Assembly: GCA_024275165.1 (NCBI GenBank)
Contig: JAJRZQ010000003.1
Location: 117,763 to 181,762 of the forward strand
DNA length: 64,000 nucleotides
Source: a bacterium
GTDB taxonomy: Bacteria > SAR324 > XYD2-FULL-50-16
Reading direction: 5' to 3'
Positions 38,574-48,434 of the stretch are shown here, piece by piece; the stretch's first letter is position 1, and every line of letters starts with the position of its first letter. A program made the position numbers and the translations under genes. The notes beneath the pieces are model-generated. The model was given only the letters and a program-made list of their open reading frames with translations. It did no database searches and was not told where the DNA came from.

Positions 38574-38619
38574 GCCAAAACTTTGATTCAACGAACCCTT
38601 TTTGAACGCAGGAGTAGCC

Positions 38620-38955
38620 ATGAGTTTAGAAGTAAACGGAGTAGATATTGACCTCGATGAGGATGGATACTTAGTCGACCGCAACCAATGGAACGAAGAT
38701 ATCGCTTTGGCCCTAGCCAAAACCGAAGATGTAGAAATGAGTGAAAAGCATTGGGAAATCGTTAATTTCTTGCGCAAGTACTACGAAGAATACCAAATCG
38801 CGCCCATGGTTAAGATTTTAGCTAAGGAAGTCGCTAAACTCAACAATATTGATAAACGCGAATCTTCCAAAATGCTTTATAACCTTTTCCCTAGCGGGCC
38901 CGCTAAGCAGGCTTGTAAAATCGCCGGATTGCCCAAGCCGACCGGTTGCGTCTAG
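38620..38955 (+). CDS. dsrC: DsrC sulfur-carrier protein
   Basis: EVNGVDIDLDEDGYLVDRNQWNEDIALALA...ending ACKIAGLPKPTGCV: two conserved C-terminal Cys, second penultimate; start after caGGAGtagcc. Confidence 0.95.
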   Translation: MSLEVNGVDIDLDEDGYLVDRNQWNEDIALALAKTEDVEMSEKHWEIVNFLRKYYEEYQIAPMVKILAKEVAKLNNIDKRESSKMLYNLFPSGPAKQACKIAGLPKPTGCV

Positions 38956-39013
38956 AGATTGTTTTTTCAACAAGGGGCTTTGACCCCAAATTTTTACATT
39001 TCGGGAGGCAATT

Positions 39014-40195
39014 ATGTCAGCAAGCGAAACACCGTTATTGGATGAACTCTTAAAAGGCCCCTGGCCCAGCTTCGTCAAGGAGATGAAGGAAATGGCCGAT
39101 ACCAAGCCTATGGTTCGCGATGTCTTACGGCAATTGGAAAAATCTTATGTCGATAAAAAAACCCACTGGAAACATGGCGGAATCGTTGGCGTTAAGGGTT
39201 ACGGCGGTGGAATCATCGGTCGCTATTCAGACAGCCCCGACGAATTTCCCGGAGCGGCGCACTTTCACACCGTTCGCGTCAATCAACCTGCCGGTTGGTT
39301 TTACTCCTCCCAAGCCCTGCGCGACCTCTGCGATATCTTTGAAAAATATGGCTCCGGCTTAACCAATATGCACGGCTCCACCGGGGATATTATTCTTTTA
39401 GGCACCACCACCGATGAGTTGGAGCCGATTTTTTCCGCCTTAACCGAAAAGGGTTGGGATTTAGGCGGTTCCGGTTCGGCCCTGCGGACCCCTTCTTGTT
39501 GCGTAGGCCCCGCCCGCTGCGAATGGGCCATGTTTGACTGCTTGGATGTATGCCACGAATTGACCCACTTTTACCAAGATGAAATCCATCGCCCCGGGTT
39601 CCCCTACAAGTTTAAAATCAAGGTTTCCGGTTGCCCCAATGATTGTGTTTCTTCCATTGCCCGGGCGGATTTTTCGATCATCGGGACTTGGAAAGATCAG
39701 ATTCAAATCAACCAAGAAGAGATGCGCAAGTATGTGGAAGAAGGGGCCAACCCCTTAACCAGCGCGGTTCTGCTCTGCCCTACCCGTGCCATTGAGTGGG
39801 ACGGCAAGGAAATCACCATTGACAATGAAAACTGCGTGCGCTGCATGCAATGCATCAACGCCTTCCCTCGAGCGCTGAAACCGGGCAAGGAACGAGGCGC
39901 GACCATTTTACTCGGGGCAAAGGCCCCCATTGTTCAAGGGGCGTTGTTCAGCTCGGTCTTGATTCCCTTTATGGAAATCGAGCCTCCCTATGAAGAGGTT
40001 CGCGACCTCTTAGAGCGCATCTGGGATGTTTGGGATGATCACGGTGAAAATAAAGAACGCATCGGCGAATTGGTGGAGCGCATGGGCAAGGGGGAATTCT
40101 TAGATCAAATCGGCGTAGAGCCTGATGTGCAAATGGTTTTCCACCCTCGAGAAAACCCCTATGTATTCTATGACGAATACTATGAAGAAACCTAA
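39014..40195 (+). CDS. dsrA: Dissimilatory sulfite reductase alpha subunit
   Basis: [59 protein letters not shown]; embedded ferredoxin CVRCMQC. Confidence 0.97.
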   Translation: MSASETPLLDELLKGPWPSFVKEMKEMADTKPMVRDVLRQLEKSYVDKKTHWKHGGIVGVKGYGGGIIGRYSDSPDEFPGAAHFHTVRVNQPAGWFYSSQALRDLCDIFEKYGSGLTNMHGSTGDIILLGTTTDELEPIFSALTEKGWDLGGSGSALRTPSCCVGPARCEWAMFDCLDVCHELTHFYQDEIHRPGFPYKFKIKVSGCPNDCVSSIARADFSIIGTWKDQIQINQEEMRKYVEEGANPLTSAVLLCPTRAIEWDGKEITIDNENCVRCMQCINAFPRALKPGKERGATILLGAKAPIVQGALFSSVLIPFMEIEPPYEEVRDLLERIWDVWDDHGENKERIGELVERMGKGEFLDQIGVEPDVQMVFHPRENPYVFYDEYYEET

Positions 40196-40234
40196 AACCC
40201 GCTCAACTTCAAAGCCCTTATTAAGGTAAGAACC

Positions 40235-41305
40235 ATGAATGTACGAAAAACCGATATCGGATGCCCGGACTACAAGCAGTTTCTGCCCCCGGTCATCAAA
40301 AAAAATTATGGCAAATGGGATTATCACGAGGTGCCTCGCCCCGGGGTCATGCTGCATGTAGGTGAATCGGGAGACAAGCTGTGGAGCGTTCGCATCGGCA
40401 GCCCTCGCCTGCTCAATGTGCACTCCATCCGTTATATGTGCGATGTGGCGGATAAATACTGTGATGGCTTTCTGCGCTTTACCAGCCGCAGCAATGTGGA
40501 GTTCATGACCGAGAAGGAAGAGAATGTGGAACCCATGATTCAAGATTTGGAGTCTAATGGCTGGCCCGTTGGCGGCACGAAGAATTCAATCTCCAATGTG
40601 ATCCATACGCAAGGCTGGGTGCATTGCCATACCTCGGCTACCGATGCTTCGGGTTTGGTCAAGGCGGTGATGGATGAATTCTATGAAGATTTTGTTGGTC
40701 ACACGGTCCCTGGCCGATTAAAGCTTGCCGTAGCTTGCTGTTTGAATATGTGCGGCGCCGTGCATGCTTCGGATATCGCGATTTTAGGGATCCACAAACG
40801 ACCCCCAAGCGTACAAAACGAAGCGATCAGCAACTATTGCGAAATCCCCACCACCATCGCTTCTTGCCCGACCGGGGCAATTCGCGCCGATATTGTGGAT
40901 GGAGAAAAAACCTTAAAAATCAACGATGCTCAATGCATGTATTGCGGCGCTTGTTACACCGCTTGCCCCAAATTGCCGATTGCCGATCCGGTCAACGACG
41001 GGCTTTCGATTTGGGTGGGGGGGAAATGCGCCAACGCCCGCAGCACCCCCCGCTTTACTAAAATGGTCGTGCCTTGGATCCCCAATAATCCACCTCGCTG
41101 GCCCGAAGTGGTCGATGCGGTTCGCACCATTGTAGATGTCTATAAAAAATACGGAAAACCTTGGGAACGCATGGCCGATATGATCGACCGCATCGGTTGG
41201 GCGCGTTTTTTCAAGCTTACCGGTTTTGAGTTCACCAAGTATCACATTGATGACTATAAGCTCGCTACCAAAAGCTACAACGCATCAACTCACTTAAGAT
41301 TTTAG
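40235..41305 (+). CDS. dsrB: Dissimilatory sulfite reductase beta subunit
   Basis: [27 protein letters not shown]...[29 protein letters not shown]; ferredoxin [12 protein letters not shown]. Confidence 0.97.
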   Translation: MNVRKTDIGCPDYKQFLPPVIKKNYGKWDYHEVPRPGVMLHVGESGDKLWSVRIGSPRLLNVHSIRYMCDVADKYCDGFLRFTSRSNVEFMTEKEENVEPMIQDLESNGWPVGGTKNSISNVIHTQGWVHCHTSATDASGLVKAVMDEFYEDFVGHTVPGRLKLAVACCLNMCGAVHASDIAILGIHKRPPSVQNEAISNYCEIPTTIASCPTGAIRADIVDGEKTLKINDAQCMYCGACYTACPKLPIADPVNDGLSIWVGGKCANARSTPRFTKMVVPWIPNNPPRWPEVVDAVRTIVDVYKKYGKPWERMADMIDRIGWARFFKLTGFEFTKYHIDDYKLATKSYNASTHLRF

Positions 41306-41313
41306 GAGAAATC

Positions 41314-41559
41314 ATGGCTGTTGAAACTCAAACTCTGGCAGACGATATGTTTGTTATCGTCAAAGAAGGCGAAGGTAAAAAACGCTATAAGCCCGGCGAT
41401 TTAGTCAAGAAGATGATTGAAAAGTACGGGGATGACATCTCGAAACGAGATTGCAAAGACGCGATTCGCATTCTTGTAGATGGAGAGAAATTGGTTTACA
41501 CTTATTTCAATGGAACCTGGCTGGAAATCCCTCACGAAGAAGGATCGGCCAAGACTTAA
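41314..41559 (+). CDS. DsrD-like small winged-helix protein
   Basis: 81 aa directly after dsrB; SKRDCKDAIRILVDGEKLVYTYFNGTWLEI resembles remembered DsrD pattern (xxREVKKxLxxLVNDEVLEYWSSGSTTMYGL). Confidence 0.65.
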   Translation: MAVETQTLADDMFVIVKEGEGKKRYKPGDLVKKMIEKYGDDISKRDCKDAIRILVDGEKLVYTYFNGTWLEIPHEEGSAKT

Positions 41560-41582
41560 ACGCAATCCGTCTTTTTTTAGAT

Positions 41583-41617
41583 CCTCGCCCCCTCTGGGGG
41601 CGAGTCTATTATTTTTA
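41583..41617 (+). terminator. Intra-operon terminator/attenuator-like hairpin between dsrD-like and dsrR-like genes
   Basis: CTCGCCCCC-TCT-GGGGGCGAG followed by TCTATTATTTTT. Confidence 0.7.
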
Positions 41618-41626
41618 GAGGTATCT

Positions 41627-41986
41627 ATGTTGAATCTAAGCGAAAAAGCGGCTCAAGAAATTTTAAACGCCTTGAGCCAAATGGAAGAAAAGGGATTGGC
41701 CCTACGGCTTTCCGCGCGCAAGCGCCCTAATACGGGAATGGTTTATAATATGGGCTTTGATGAACCAAAGAATACCGACCTTCATTACCAAATTCAGGGG
41801 GTGGATATTATTGTCGATGCCGAGACCGATCAGAATGTTGCCGAAATGGTCATTGATTACGCGGTAATGGACGGCACGCCTCAATTCATCTTTGCCAATC
41901 CCAATGACTCCGATCAGGCGAGCGCGAGCTCTTGCAGCTCCGCAACCCCTGCCGGCGGTTGCGGCACCGGGTGTTCTTGTGGCTAA
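41627..41986 (+). CDS. dsrR: IscA/HesB-like protein, probable DsrR
   Basis: MLNLSEKAAQEILNALSQMEEKGLALRLSARKRPNTGMVYNMGFDE...; Cys-rich tail CSSATPAGGCGTGCSCG; located between dsrAB and dsrM. Confidence 0.65.
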   Translation: MLNLSEKAAQEILNALSQMEEKGLALRLSARKRPNTGMVYNMGFDEPKNTDLHYQIQGVDIIVDAETDQNVAEMVIDYAVMDGTPQFIFANPNDSDQASASSCSSATPAGGCGTGCSCG

Positions 41987-42506
41987 GGTCAACCTGGAAG
42001 GGTTTTTAACAGAGCGGCGCGAAGTCCTTATCCAACGGTGGATGGCGGGCGTATTCGCCTTATACCCCATGGAGGCGCAACCTCTGCTGAAAAAGAGGAA
42101 GAAAGACACCTTTTTAAACCCCCTAGGCCATACTCTGGCCAGCGGGATAGAGGCTCTTTATGACGAGCTCTTGCACGGCACCAGCGCAGAGAAAGTGGCC
42201 CCCTTGCTCGCTCAAGTGATCAAGGCGACAAGCCTGCAAGACGGGCTGCCCTCCAAAGCTCTCAATTTTCTTTTTCTGTTTAAAAAGGCCTTACGAGGCC
42301 AACTGACGGAAGAACATCTATTGGAGAGCTGTCGAGAAGAATTAGACCAGGTAGAACATCTGATGGATCAATTGATTCGGATGGCCATTGATATTTTAGT
42401 CAAAAACAGGGAAGAGATCTATCAACTCAAGGTGGACGAGATGGAACGAAAAACCTTTTCCCTCATCAAACTGGTCAACGCACAAGCAATTAACGAGACT
42501 TCGTGA
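41979..42506 (+). CDS. RsbRD_N-like domain protein upstream of dsrM
   Basis: GTG start at 41979 overlaps the upstream stop; VAKVNLEGFLTERREVLIQRWMAGVFALYP...LIRMAIDILVKNREEIYQLKVDEMER. Confidence 0.65.
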   Translation: MAKVNLEGFLTERREVLIQRWMAGVFALYPMEAQPLLKKRKKDTFLNPLGHTLASGIEALYDELLHGTSAEKVAPLLAQVIKATSLQDGLPSKALNFLFLFKKALRGQLTEEHLLESCREELDQVEHLMDQLIRMAIDILVKNREEIYQLKVDEMERKTFSLIKLVNAQAINETS

Positions 42507-42513
42507 GGCAAAG

Positions 42514-43536
42514 TTGAAGAAAATCATCACCCCCTTCGTCTTGGTCGTGCTTTTAGGCCTAATCGCCTGGTTCGGTACGGCGGGCCTGGGGCTTTATACC
42601 CTTTTTGGAGTGGTCCTTCCCTATGGGGCTTTTGCTACCTTTATTGTGGGGTTTACCTTTAAAATCCTAAGCTGGGCTAAAAGCCCCGTCCCCTTTCGCA
42701 TCCCTACCACAGCGGGGCAGGCGAAAAGCTTAACCTGGATCAAACCCAATGAACTCGAATCCCCTTCAGGAGCCCCCGGCGTTTTGGCGCGCATGTTTTT
42801 AGAGGTTTTTTTCTTTCGCAGCCTCTTGCGCAATAGCCGCGCGAGCATGGTTAAAGGCCCTCGGCTCGTTTATGTCTCCGATAAAAGCCTCTGGTTGGCC
42901 GGATTGGTATTCCATTGGTCTTTTTTGATTATTTTTTTGCGCCATTATCGTATTTTTGCAGAGCAAGTCCCCTTTTTCGTTCCCCTATTAGAAGCGGTGG
43001 ACGGCTTTTTTGAGATCGTTTGGTATAACGAAATCCACGCGGTTACCCTCCCCGGGTTATATCTCACCGATGCTTTGATCTTAGTGGCCCTGACCTTTTT
43101 ATTCCTCCGTCGGGTTTTGGATACCAAAGTCCGTTTTATCTCGCTCTTGCAAGATTACTTCCCCCTTTATTTGATTCTTGGAATCGTGATCACCGGCTCG
43201 TTGATGCGCTACAACCTAAAAGTGGATGTGATTGCCGCCAAAAACCTGGTGCAGAGCTTGGTACATTTTCATCCCGACACCAGCATTCAGGTGGGCTCGA
43301 TTTTTTATGTGCATCTCTTTTTTGTCAGTACCTTAGCCTTTTACTTTCCCTTCAGCAAATTGATGCACGCCGGAGGGGTCTTCATGAGCCCGACACGCAA
43401 CCTGGCCAACAACTCCCGGGCGAAACGGCATATCAACCCCTGGAACCCGACGATCAAGATTCGTACCTACGCAGAATATGAAGAGGATTACCGCGACAAG
43501 ATGAAAGCGGTGGGCCTGCCTTTGGAGAAAGAATAA
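42514..43536 (+). CDS. dsrM: DsrM membrane cytochrome b (NarI-like)
   Basis: VFHWSFLIIFLRHYRIF...ILGIVITGSLMRYNLKVDV...QVGSIFYVHLFFVSTLAFYFPFSKLMHAGGVFMSPTRNLANNSR. Confidence 0.93.
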   Translation: MKKIITPFVLVVLLGLIAWFGTAGLGLYTLFGVVLPYGAFATFIVGFTFKILSWAKSPVPFRIPTTAGQAKSLTWIKPNELESPSGAPGVLARMFLEVFFFRSLLRNSRASMVKGPRLVYVSDKSLWLAGLVFHWSFLIIFLRHYRIFAEQVPFFVPLLEAVDGFFEIVWYNEIHAVTLPGLYLTDALILVALTFLFLRRVLDTKVRFISLLQDYFPLYLILGIVITGSLMRYNLKVDVIAAKNLVQSLVHFHPDTSIQVGSIFYVHLFFVSTLAFYFPFSKLMHAGGVFMSPTRNLANNSRAKRHINPWNPTIKIRTYAEYEEDYRDKMKAVGLPLEKE

Positions 43537-43537
43537 C

Positions 43538-45172
43538 ATGTCCAAGTTTGCCCCCAAGCCTGCCGAGATGGCGGCCCAAATGAATCAAGACTATCTGGTC
43601 GAAAAGGTAAAAGCCCACGAATCCGACTGGATGGAGACCCCTCCCGAGTTTCGCCCCGGCAACTGGTGTTATGCCCCGGCCCCTGAGGTGGTGGAGTCCT
43701 TAGGGCTCGACAACCCCAGGAAGTGGAGCCCCGACGAGGAGGATTGGAAACTGCCCGCAGACTACAAGGCCCGCATTCACCAGGGAATGAAAGAACGCTT
43801 GGATAAAAACCGGGCCTTTAAGCTTTTTATGGATGTCTGCGTGCGCTGCGGCGCTTGCGCGGATAAATGCCACTTCTTCTTAGGCACGGGAGACCCAAAA
43901 AATATGCCCGTCATGCGCGCTGAACTGATGCGCAGCGTTTACCGCAACGATTTTACCATGGCCGGTAAAATCCTAAAAGATTGGGTCGGGGCCAGGAAAC
44001 TCACCCCGGAAGTGGTCAAGGAATGGTTCATGTACTTTTACCAATGTACCGAATGCCGCCGCTGTTCGGTCTTTTGCCCCTACGGCATCGACACCGCGGA
44101 GATCACCTTGATGGCCCGGGAACTCTTACACCTTTTAGGGGTGAATATCAATTGGATCTTAAAACCCGCCAGTGATTGCAACCGCACGGGCAACCATTTG
44201 GGAATCGAGCCCCACACCTTTACCCAGGTGGTGGAATCCTTGGTGGACGACATTGAGGATGTCACCGGAGTGAGCGTCAACCCGACCTTTAACCGCAAGG
44301 GGGCCGAGGTTTTGTTCATCACCCCCTCGGGGGACGCTTTTGCGGAGCCCGGGCTCTATACCATGATGGGGTACATGCTCTTATTTGAGCATGTCGGACT
44401 GGATTACACCTTTTCCACCTACGCTAGTGAGGGGGGGAATTTCGGGCTCTTTACGGGCAACGAGGTGATGAAAAAGCTCAATGCCAAGATGTATCACGAG
44501 GCACAGCGACTGGGGGTCAAGTGGATTTTGGGGGGAGAATGCGGCCACATGTGGCGGGTGGTTCATCAATACATGGACACCATGAACGGCCCCGCCGATT
44601 TTTTGGAAACACCGATCAACCCCATTACCGGCACTGTTTTTGATTTCGCGAAATCCACCAAGATGGTGCATATCGCCGAATTCACCGCTGATTTAATCCG
44701 CAACAACAAACTAAAACTCGACCCCAAACGAAACGATCACCGCGTCCTCACCTTTCATGACTCCTGCAATACCAGTCGGGGCATGGGAATGATTGAAGAA
44801 CCGCGTTATATCCTGCACAAGGTGGCCAACAAGTTTTATGAGATGCCCGAAAAAACGATTCGAGAGCAGACTTTTTGCTGTGGTTCGGGCTCGGGCCTCA
44901 ATACAGAAGAGTACATGGATATCCGCATGCGCGGCGCCTTCCCCCGAGCCAGCGCGGTCAAACATGTGGCCGAGCGCAACGGGGTCAACCTCTTAACCGC
45001 CATCTGCGCTATCGACCGGGTTACCTTAACCGCCGCCATGCGCTATTGGAACCCCGGGGTTGAGGTGTCGGGCCTGCATGAACTGGTGGGCAATGCCTTG
45101 ATCATGGAGGGAGAAAAAGAAAGAGACATTGACCTGCGTGAAGACGACCTAGAATTGGAGGAGGAGGAATGA
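43538..45172 (+). CDS. dsrK: DsrK HdrD-like iron-sulfur protein
   Basis: CVRCGACADKCHFFLGTGDPKNMPVMRAELMRSVYR; CTECRRCSVFCPYGIDTAEI; FCCGSGSGLN. Confidence 0.95.
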   Translation: MSKFAPKPAEMAAQMNQDYLVEKVKAHESDWMETPPEFRPGNWCYAPAPEVVESLGLDNPRKWSPDEEDWKLPADYKARIHQGMKERLDKNRAFKLFMDVCVRCGACADKCHFFLGTGDPKNMPVMRAELMRSVYRNDFTMAGKILKDWVGARKLTPEVVKEWFMYFYQCTECRRCSVFCPYGIDTAEITLMARELLHLLGVNINWILKPASDCNRTGNHLGIEPHTFTQVVESLVDDIEDVTGVSVNPTFNRKGAEVLFITPSGDAFAEPGLYTMMGYMLLFEHVGLDYTFSTYASEGGNFGLFTGNEVMKKLNAKMYHEAQRLGVKWILGGECGHMWRVVHQYMDTMNGPADFLETPINPITGTVFDFAKSTKMVHIAEFTADLIRNNKLKLDPKRNDHRVLTFHDSCNTSRGMGMIEEPRYILHKVANKFYEMPEKTIREQTFCCGSGSGLNTEEYMDIRMRGAFPRASAVKHVAERNGVNLLTAICAIDRVTLTAAMRYWNPGVEVSGLHELVGNALIMEGEKERDIDLREDDLELEEEE

Positions 45173-45543
45173 TCTACAACGCCAAGGTCGTCCTTCCGAT
45201 CTTAATTCTATTTGTGGTTGTATTGACCTATCCCTTTTGGCAGGGCGGAACCGAACAACGACCGGAGCCCCAAAAACCGGCCAAGGCTGCCCAATGCGTG
45301 GAAGACGCCGCCTGGATGCGGGCCAATCACATGCAGCTTTTAGATCGCTGGCGTCACGAAGTGGTGCGCAAGCAAGAACGAAGCTATACCTCCACCAGGG
45401 GGCAGGTCTTTGAAAAGAGCTTGGTCAATACCTGTTTGGATTGCCACCAAAAAAGCGATTTTTGCGACAAGTGCCATGCCTATGCTTCTGTCAAGCTGGT
45501 CTGTTTTAACTGTCACCTCAACCCGGAGCTTGTTGAGCCATGA
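45169..45543 (+). CDS. dsrJ: DsrJ triheme cytochrome c
   Basis: N-terminal anchor; three CxxCH motifs CLDCH, CDKCH, CFNCH. Confidence 0.95.
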   Translation: MIYNAKVVLPILILFVVVLTYPFWQGGTEQRPEPQKPAKAAQCVEDAAWMRANHMQLLDRWRHEVVRKQERSYTSTRGQVFEKSLVNTCLDCHQKSDFCDKCHAYASVKLVCFNCHLNPELVEP

Positions 45544-46313
45544 GCGAAAGCCGAAGAAAATTTATCCAACAGGTGGGCGGCGGCCTCGTGGGCCTGAGCG
45601 CCATTTCTCTACTCGGCAAGTTTACAGAAGTCGAGGCCACGGCCAACACAGAGGTGAAAGACAAGCCCGCGCAAATCCGCTGGGGCATGGTCGTGGATAT
45701 GTCCAAATGCAAAGAGGGTTGTACCGATTGCGTCCAGGTTTGCCACAGCAGGCATAATGTACCCGATCACGGCAACGCCAAAGACGAAATCAAATGGATC
45801 TGGAAGGCGCCTTATAAAAATGTTTTTACCTCCAAAAGCCACCGCTACCAACAACAAGGGCAACTGGAAAAACCCTTTTTGACCCTCTGCAACCATTGCG
45901 ATGAGCCGCCCTGTGTGCGGGTTTGCCCCACCCAGGCGACCTTTAGGCGGCCTGACGGTATTGTGCAGATGGACTTTCACCGTTGTATCGGCTGCCGCTT
46001 TTGCATGGCGGGCTGCCCTTATGGCTCCAGGAGTTTCAATTGGCGAGACCCCCGTGAAAACCTAAAACAACTTGACCCCCATTTCCCCACCCGAGAACGA
46101 GGGGTGGTGGAAAAATGCAACTTCTGCGCGGAACGAATTGACCAGGGGCTCAACCCCTTGTGCCAAGAGGCCTGTAAAGAAGGGGTGATCACCTTTGGGA
46201 ATCTCAATGACCCCAATTCTGAAATTCGTAAACTCTTAGGCGAAAAACGCACCATGCAGCGCAAAACCGAGCTGGGCACCGCTCCCAGCGTTTTTTATGT
46301 AGTGGAGTCATGA
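45540..46313 (+). CDS. dsrO: DsrO periplasmic ferredoxin with Tat-type signal
   Basis: [23 protein letters not shown]; multiple 4Fe-4S motifs ([31 protein letters not shown]). Confidence 0.95.
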   Translation: MSESRRKFIQQVGGGLVGLSAISLLGKFTEVEATANTEVKDKPAQIRWGMVVDMSKCKEGCTDCVQVCHSRHNVPDHGNAKDEIKWIWKAPYKNVFTSKSHRYQQQGQLEKPFLTLCNHCDEPPCVRVCPTQATFRRPDGIVQMDFHRCIGCRFCMAGCPYGSRSFNWRDPRENLKQLDPHFPTRERGVVEKCNFCAERIDQGLNPLCQEACKEGVITFGNLNDPNSEIRKLLGEKRTMQRKTELGTAPSVFYVVES

Positions 46314-47467
46314 GCAATACCCCGATCAAAGGCAATGTGGCCTATTATTCTTGGGTCGGCTTTTTAGCTTTGGTCATCGCCCTGGGCTTTGCCGCCTACC
46401 TCCGGCAACTCGACCAAGGCCTGACCTTAACCGGCATGGGCCGAGATGTCTCCTGGGGGGTTTATATCGCTCAGTTCACCTTTATGGTTGGGGTTGCCGC
46501 CAGCGCGGTGATGCTCGTCTTGCCCTATTACCTGCACGATTTTAAGCATTTTGGCCGCATCGTGGTTCTAGGCGAGTTTTTAGCTATTGCCGCGGTGGTC
46601 ATGTGCCTTTTGTTTGTGGTGGTGGATATGGGCAAGCCCATGCGGGTCTTGAATGTGATCCTCTATGCCACTCCCCACTCCATGCTCTTTTGGGATTTTA
46701 TTGTTTTAAATGGCTATTTGGTGATCAATATCCTCTGCGGCCATGTGGCGCTCACGGCGGAGAAAAAAAGCGTGCCCCCCCCCGCTTGGATTAAGCCGGT
46801 GATCTATCTTTCCATTCCCTGGGCTTTTTCCATCCACACGGTGACCGCTTTTTTGCTGGCCGGTTTGCCGGGGCGGCACCTGTGGCTCACCGCGATCTTG
46901 GCGCCGCGCTTTTTGGCCAGCGCCTTTGCCGCTGGGCCTTCTTTATTGATTTTACTTGCTTTGTTAGTTAAAAAAGTGGCGAACTTTGACGCGGGGAAAG
47001 AGGCGCTCAGCAAATTGACCACCATCGTGATCTATGCGGGCTTGGCGAATTTTTTCTTTGTGGGGCTCGAATTTTTTACCGCCTTTTATTCCAATATCCC
47101 CAGCCATATGCACAGCTTGCAATACCTCTATTTCGGGCTCGATGGAAAGGGGGCCTTGGTGCCTTTTATGTGGGTTTCGACCCTGTTGGGAGTGGGGGCT
47201 CTATTTTTCTTGCTCTTTCCTCAAACCAGAAAAAACGAGAAGTTCTTGGCCCTGGCTTGTGCCGCCTTGTTTATTTCGTTATGGATTGATAAGGGGATTG
47301 GTTTAATCCTTGCCGGATTTATCCCCAATCCCTTTGACGAGGTGATCGAATACGCGGTAACGGCCAATGAAGTCGCGATTACCTTAGGCATTTGGGCGAT
47401 TGGGGCCTTGATTCTTTCAATGCTCTATCGCGCGGCGATTACGGTAAAAAAGGCTTGGGAGGATTAA
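46310..47467 (+). CDS. dsrP: DsrP NrfD-like membrane protein
   Basis: Multi-[39 protein letters not shown]; terminal gene of MKJOP. Confidence 0.94.
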   Translation: MSNTPIKGNVAYYSWVGFLALVIALGFAAYLRQLDQGLTLTGMGRDVSWGVYIAQFTFMVGVAASAVMLVLPYYLHDFKHFGRIVVLGEFLAIAAVVMCLLFVVVDMGKPMRVLNVILYATPHSMLFWDFIVLNGYLVINILCGHVALTAEKKSVPPPAWIKPVIYLSIPWAFSIHTVTAFLLAGLPGRHLWLTAILAPRFLASAFAAGPSLLILLALLVKKVANFDAGKEALSKLTTIVIYAGLANFFFVGLEFFTAFYSNIPSHMHSLQYLYFGLDGKGALVPFMWVSTLLGVGALFFLLFPQTRKNEKFLALACAALFISLWIDKGIGLILAGFIPNPFDEVIEYAVTANEVAITLGIWAIGALILSMLYRAAITVKKAWED

Positions 47468-47471
47468 CGCG

Positions 47472-47885
47472 ATGATACCCATGGAATTTGCTCAAAACGA
47501 AGTGGCTTTAGCCATAGAGTATGCGAAGCAGGCTGAATTTAAAGCTTATTTATCCCCCGCGAATGGAGAGATTCAATTCACCCGCAGCCCCCTCCCTCAA
47601 GGACTGAGTACCGCGATGCAAGAAGAGATTGAATTTGTGGCCGCTTACTTCCAGCGGCAGATTTTTCAAGGGGATCTCGACCCGGAACCAAACGAAATCC
47701 CTCAGGATTGGCCGACCTTTCATACTGCTTTAGAAGAAATCAATTACAAACTCAAACGCTTTCATGCCGAGTTTGTTTTGGAATTGAAAAAATCGCTAGG
47801 GGTGCAGGAGCCCCGGCAAATGAACCCCTATGCTCAAGAGATGCTCAAGCACTCCATTGAAGTTAAAAGAACGCGGAAAGAATAA
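47472..47885 (+). CDS. Hypothetical protein downstream of dsrP
   Basis: 137 aa ORF starting 4 nt after dsrP stop; no recognised motif. Confidence 0.55.
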   Translation: MIPMEFAQNEVALAIEYAKQAEFKAYLSPANGEIQFTRSPLPQGLSTAMQEEIEFVAAYFQRQIFQGDLDPEPNEIPQDWPTFHTALEEINYKLKRFHAEFVLELKKSLGVQEPRQMNPYAQEMLKHSIEVKRTRKE

Positions 47886-47944
47886 AGTTCTGGCTCTTTT
47901 ACCTTGTCTTTTGTTATTCTCAGGGCAAAAAATGTGGAGGAGTC

Positions 47945-48355
47945 ATGCAATGGAAATTAGAGTTTCAAGGCAAGCCCTTAGAGTTAATTCTCGATCAAGC
48001 CACTTTTAGCCAGCTCTCGCAACAGAGTTCTCCTCTTTTTGTACGCATGGAACTCGCGATTGAGAGCTTCCCCATCAAAAAGGTGCGCTTTCACCATGAC
48101 AAACCCCTCGATACCCCCTTCCAAGCCTTTGGCAATCAACTCTACCTTGCTTACCAAGGGTTGATTGCCCGGCACCTGTCGAAAAATCAAAAGGAGGAAC
48201 CCCTCATTTGGGAGTCCACCTCCAGCCGTTTGGAATTGTGCAAGCCTCGCTGGCTGCAACTGCAATATCGTACAGACACCTGGAAGGGGACTTATGGCTT
48301 CCGCCTGCAAGACATGCCAAAACACACGGCTCCCCCTGCCTTGCCGGCAAGATAA
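47945..48355 (+). CDS. Hypothetical protein
   Basis: 136 aa ORF with upstream GGAGGAG-like site (gtGGAGGAGtcATG). Confidence 0.55.
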   Translation: MQWKLEFQGKPLELILDQATFSQLSQQSSPLFVRMELAIESFPIKKVRFHHDKPLDTPFQAFGNQLYLAYQGLIARHLSKNQKEEPLIWESTSSRLELCKPRWLQLQYRTDTWKGTYGFRLQDMPKHTAPPALPAR

Positions 48356-48434
48356 GATTTTTTCCCCATTGTAGTTTTTTCGAATTGAAGTATAAATAGG
48401 GTAAAAGCTTTTTTCTCTTTTTTTGATTTCCTTC

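Noticed and set aside
43538-45172. Possible selenocysteine (in-frame TGA) in redox proteins
   Set aside because: No in-frame TGA with family-consistent continuation was noticed in the dsr or soe genes; the interruptions found are TAA
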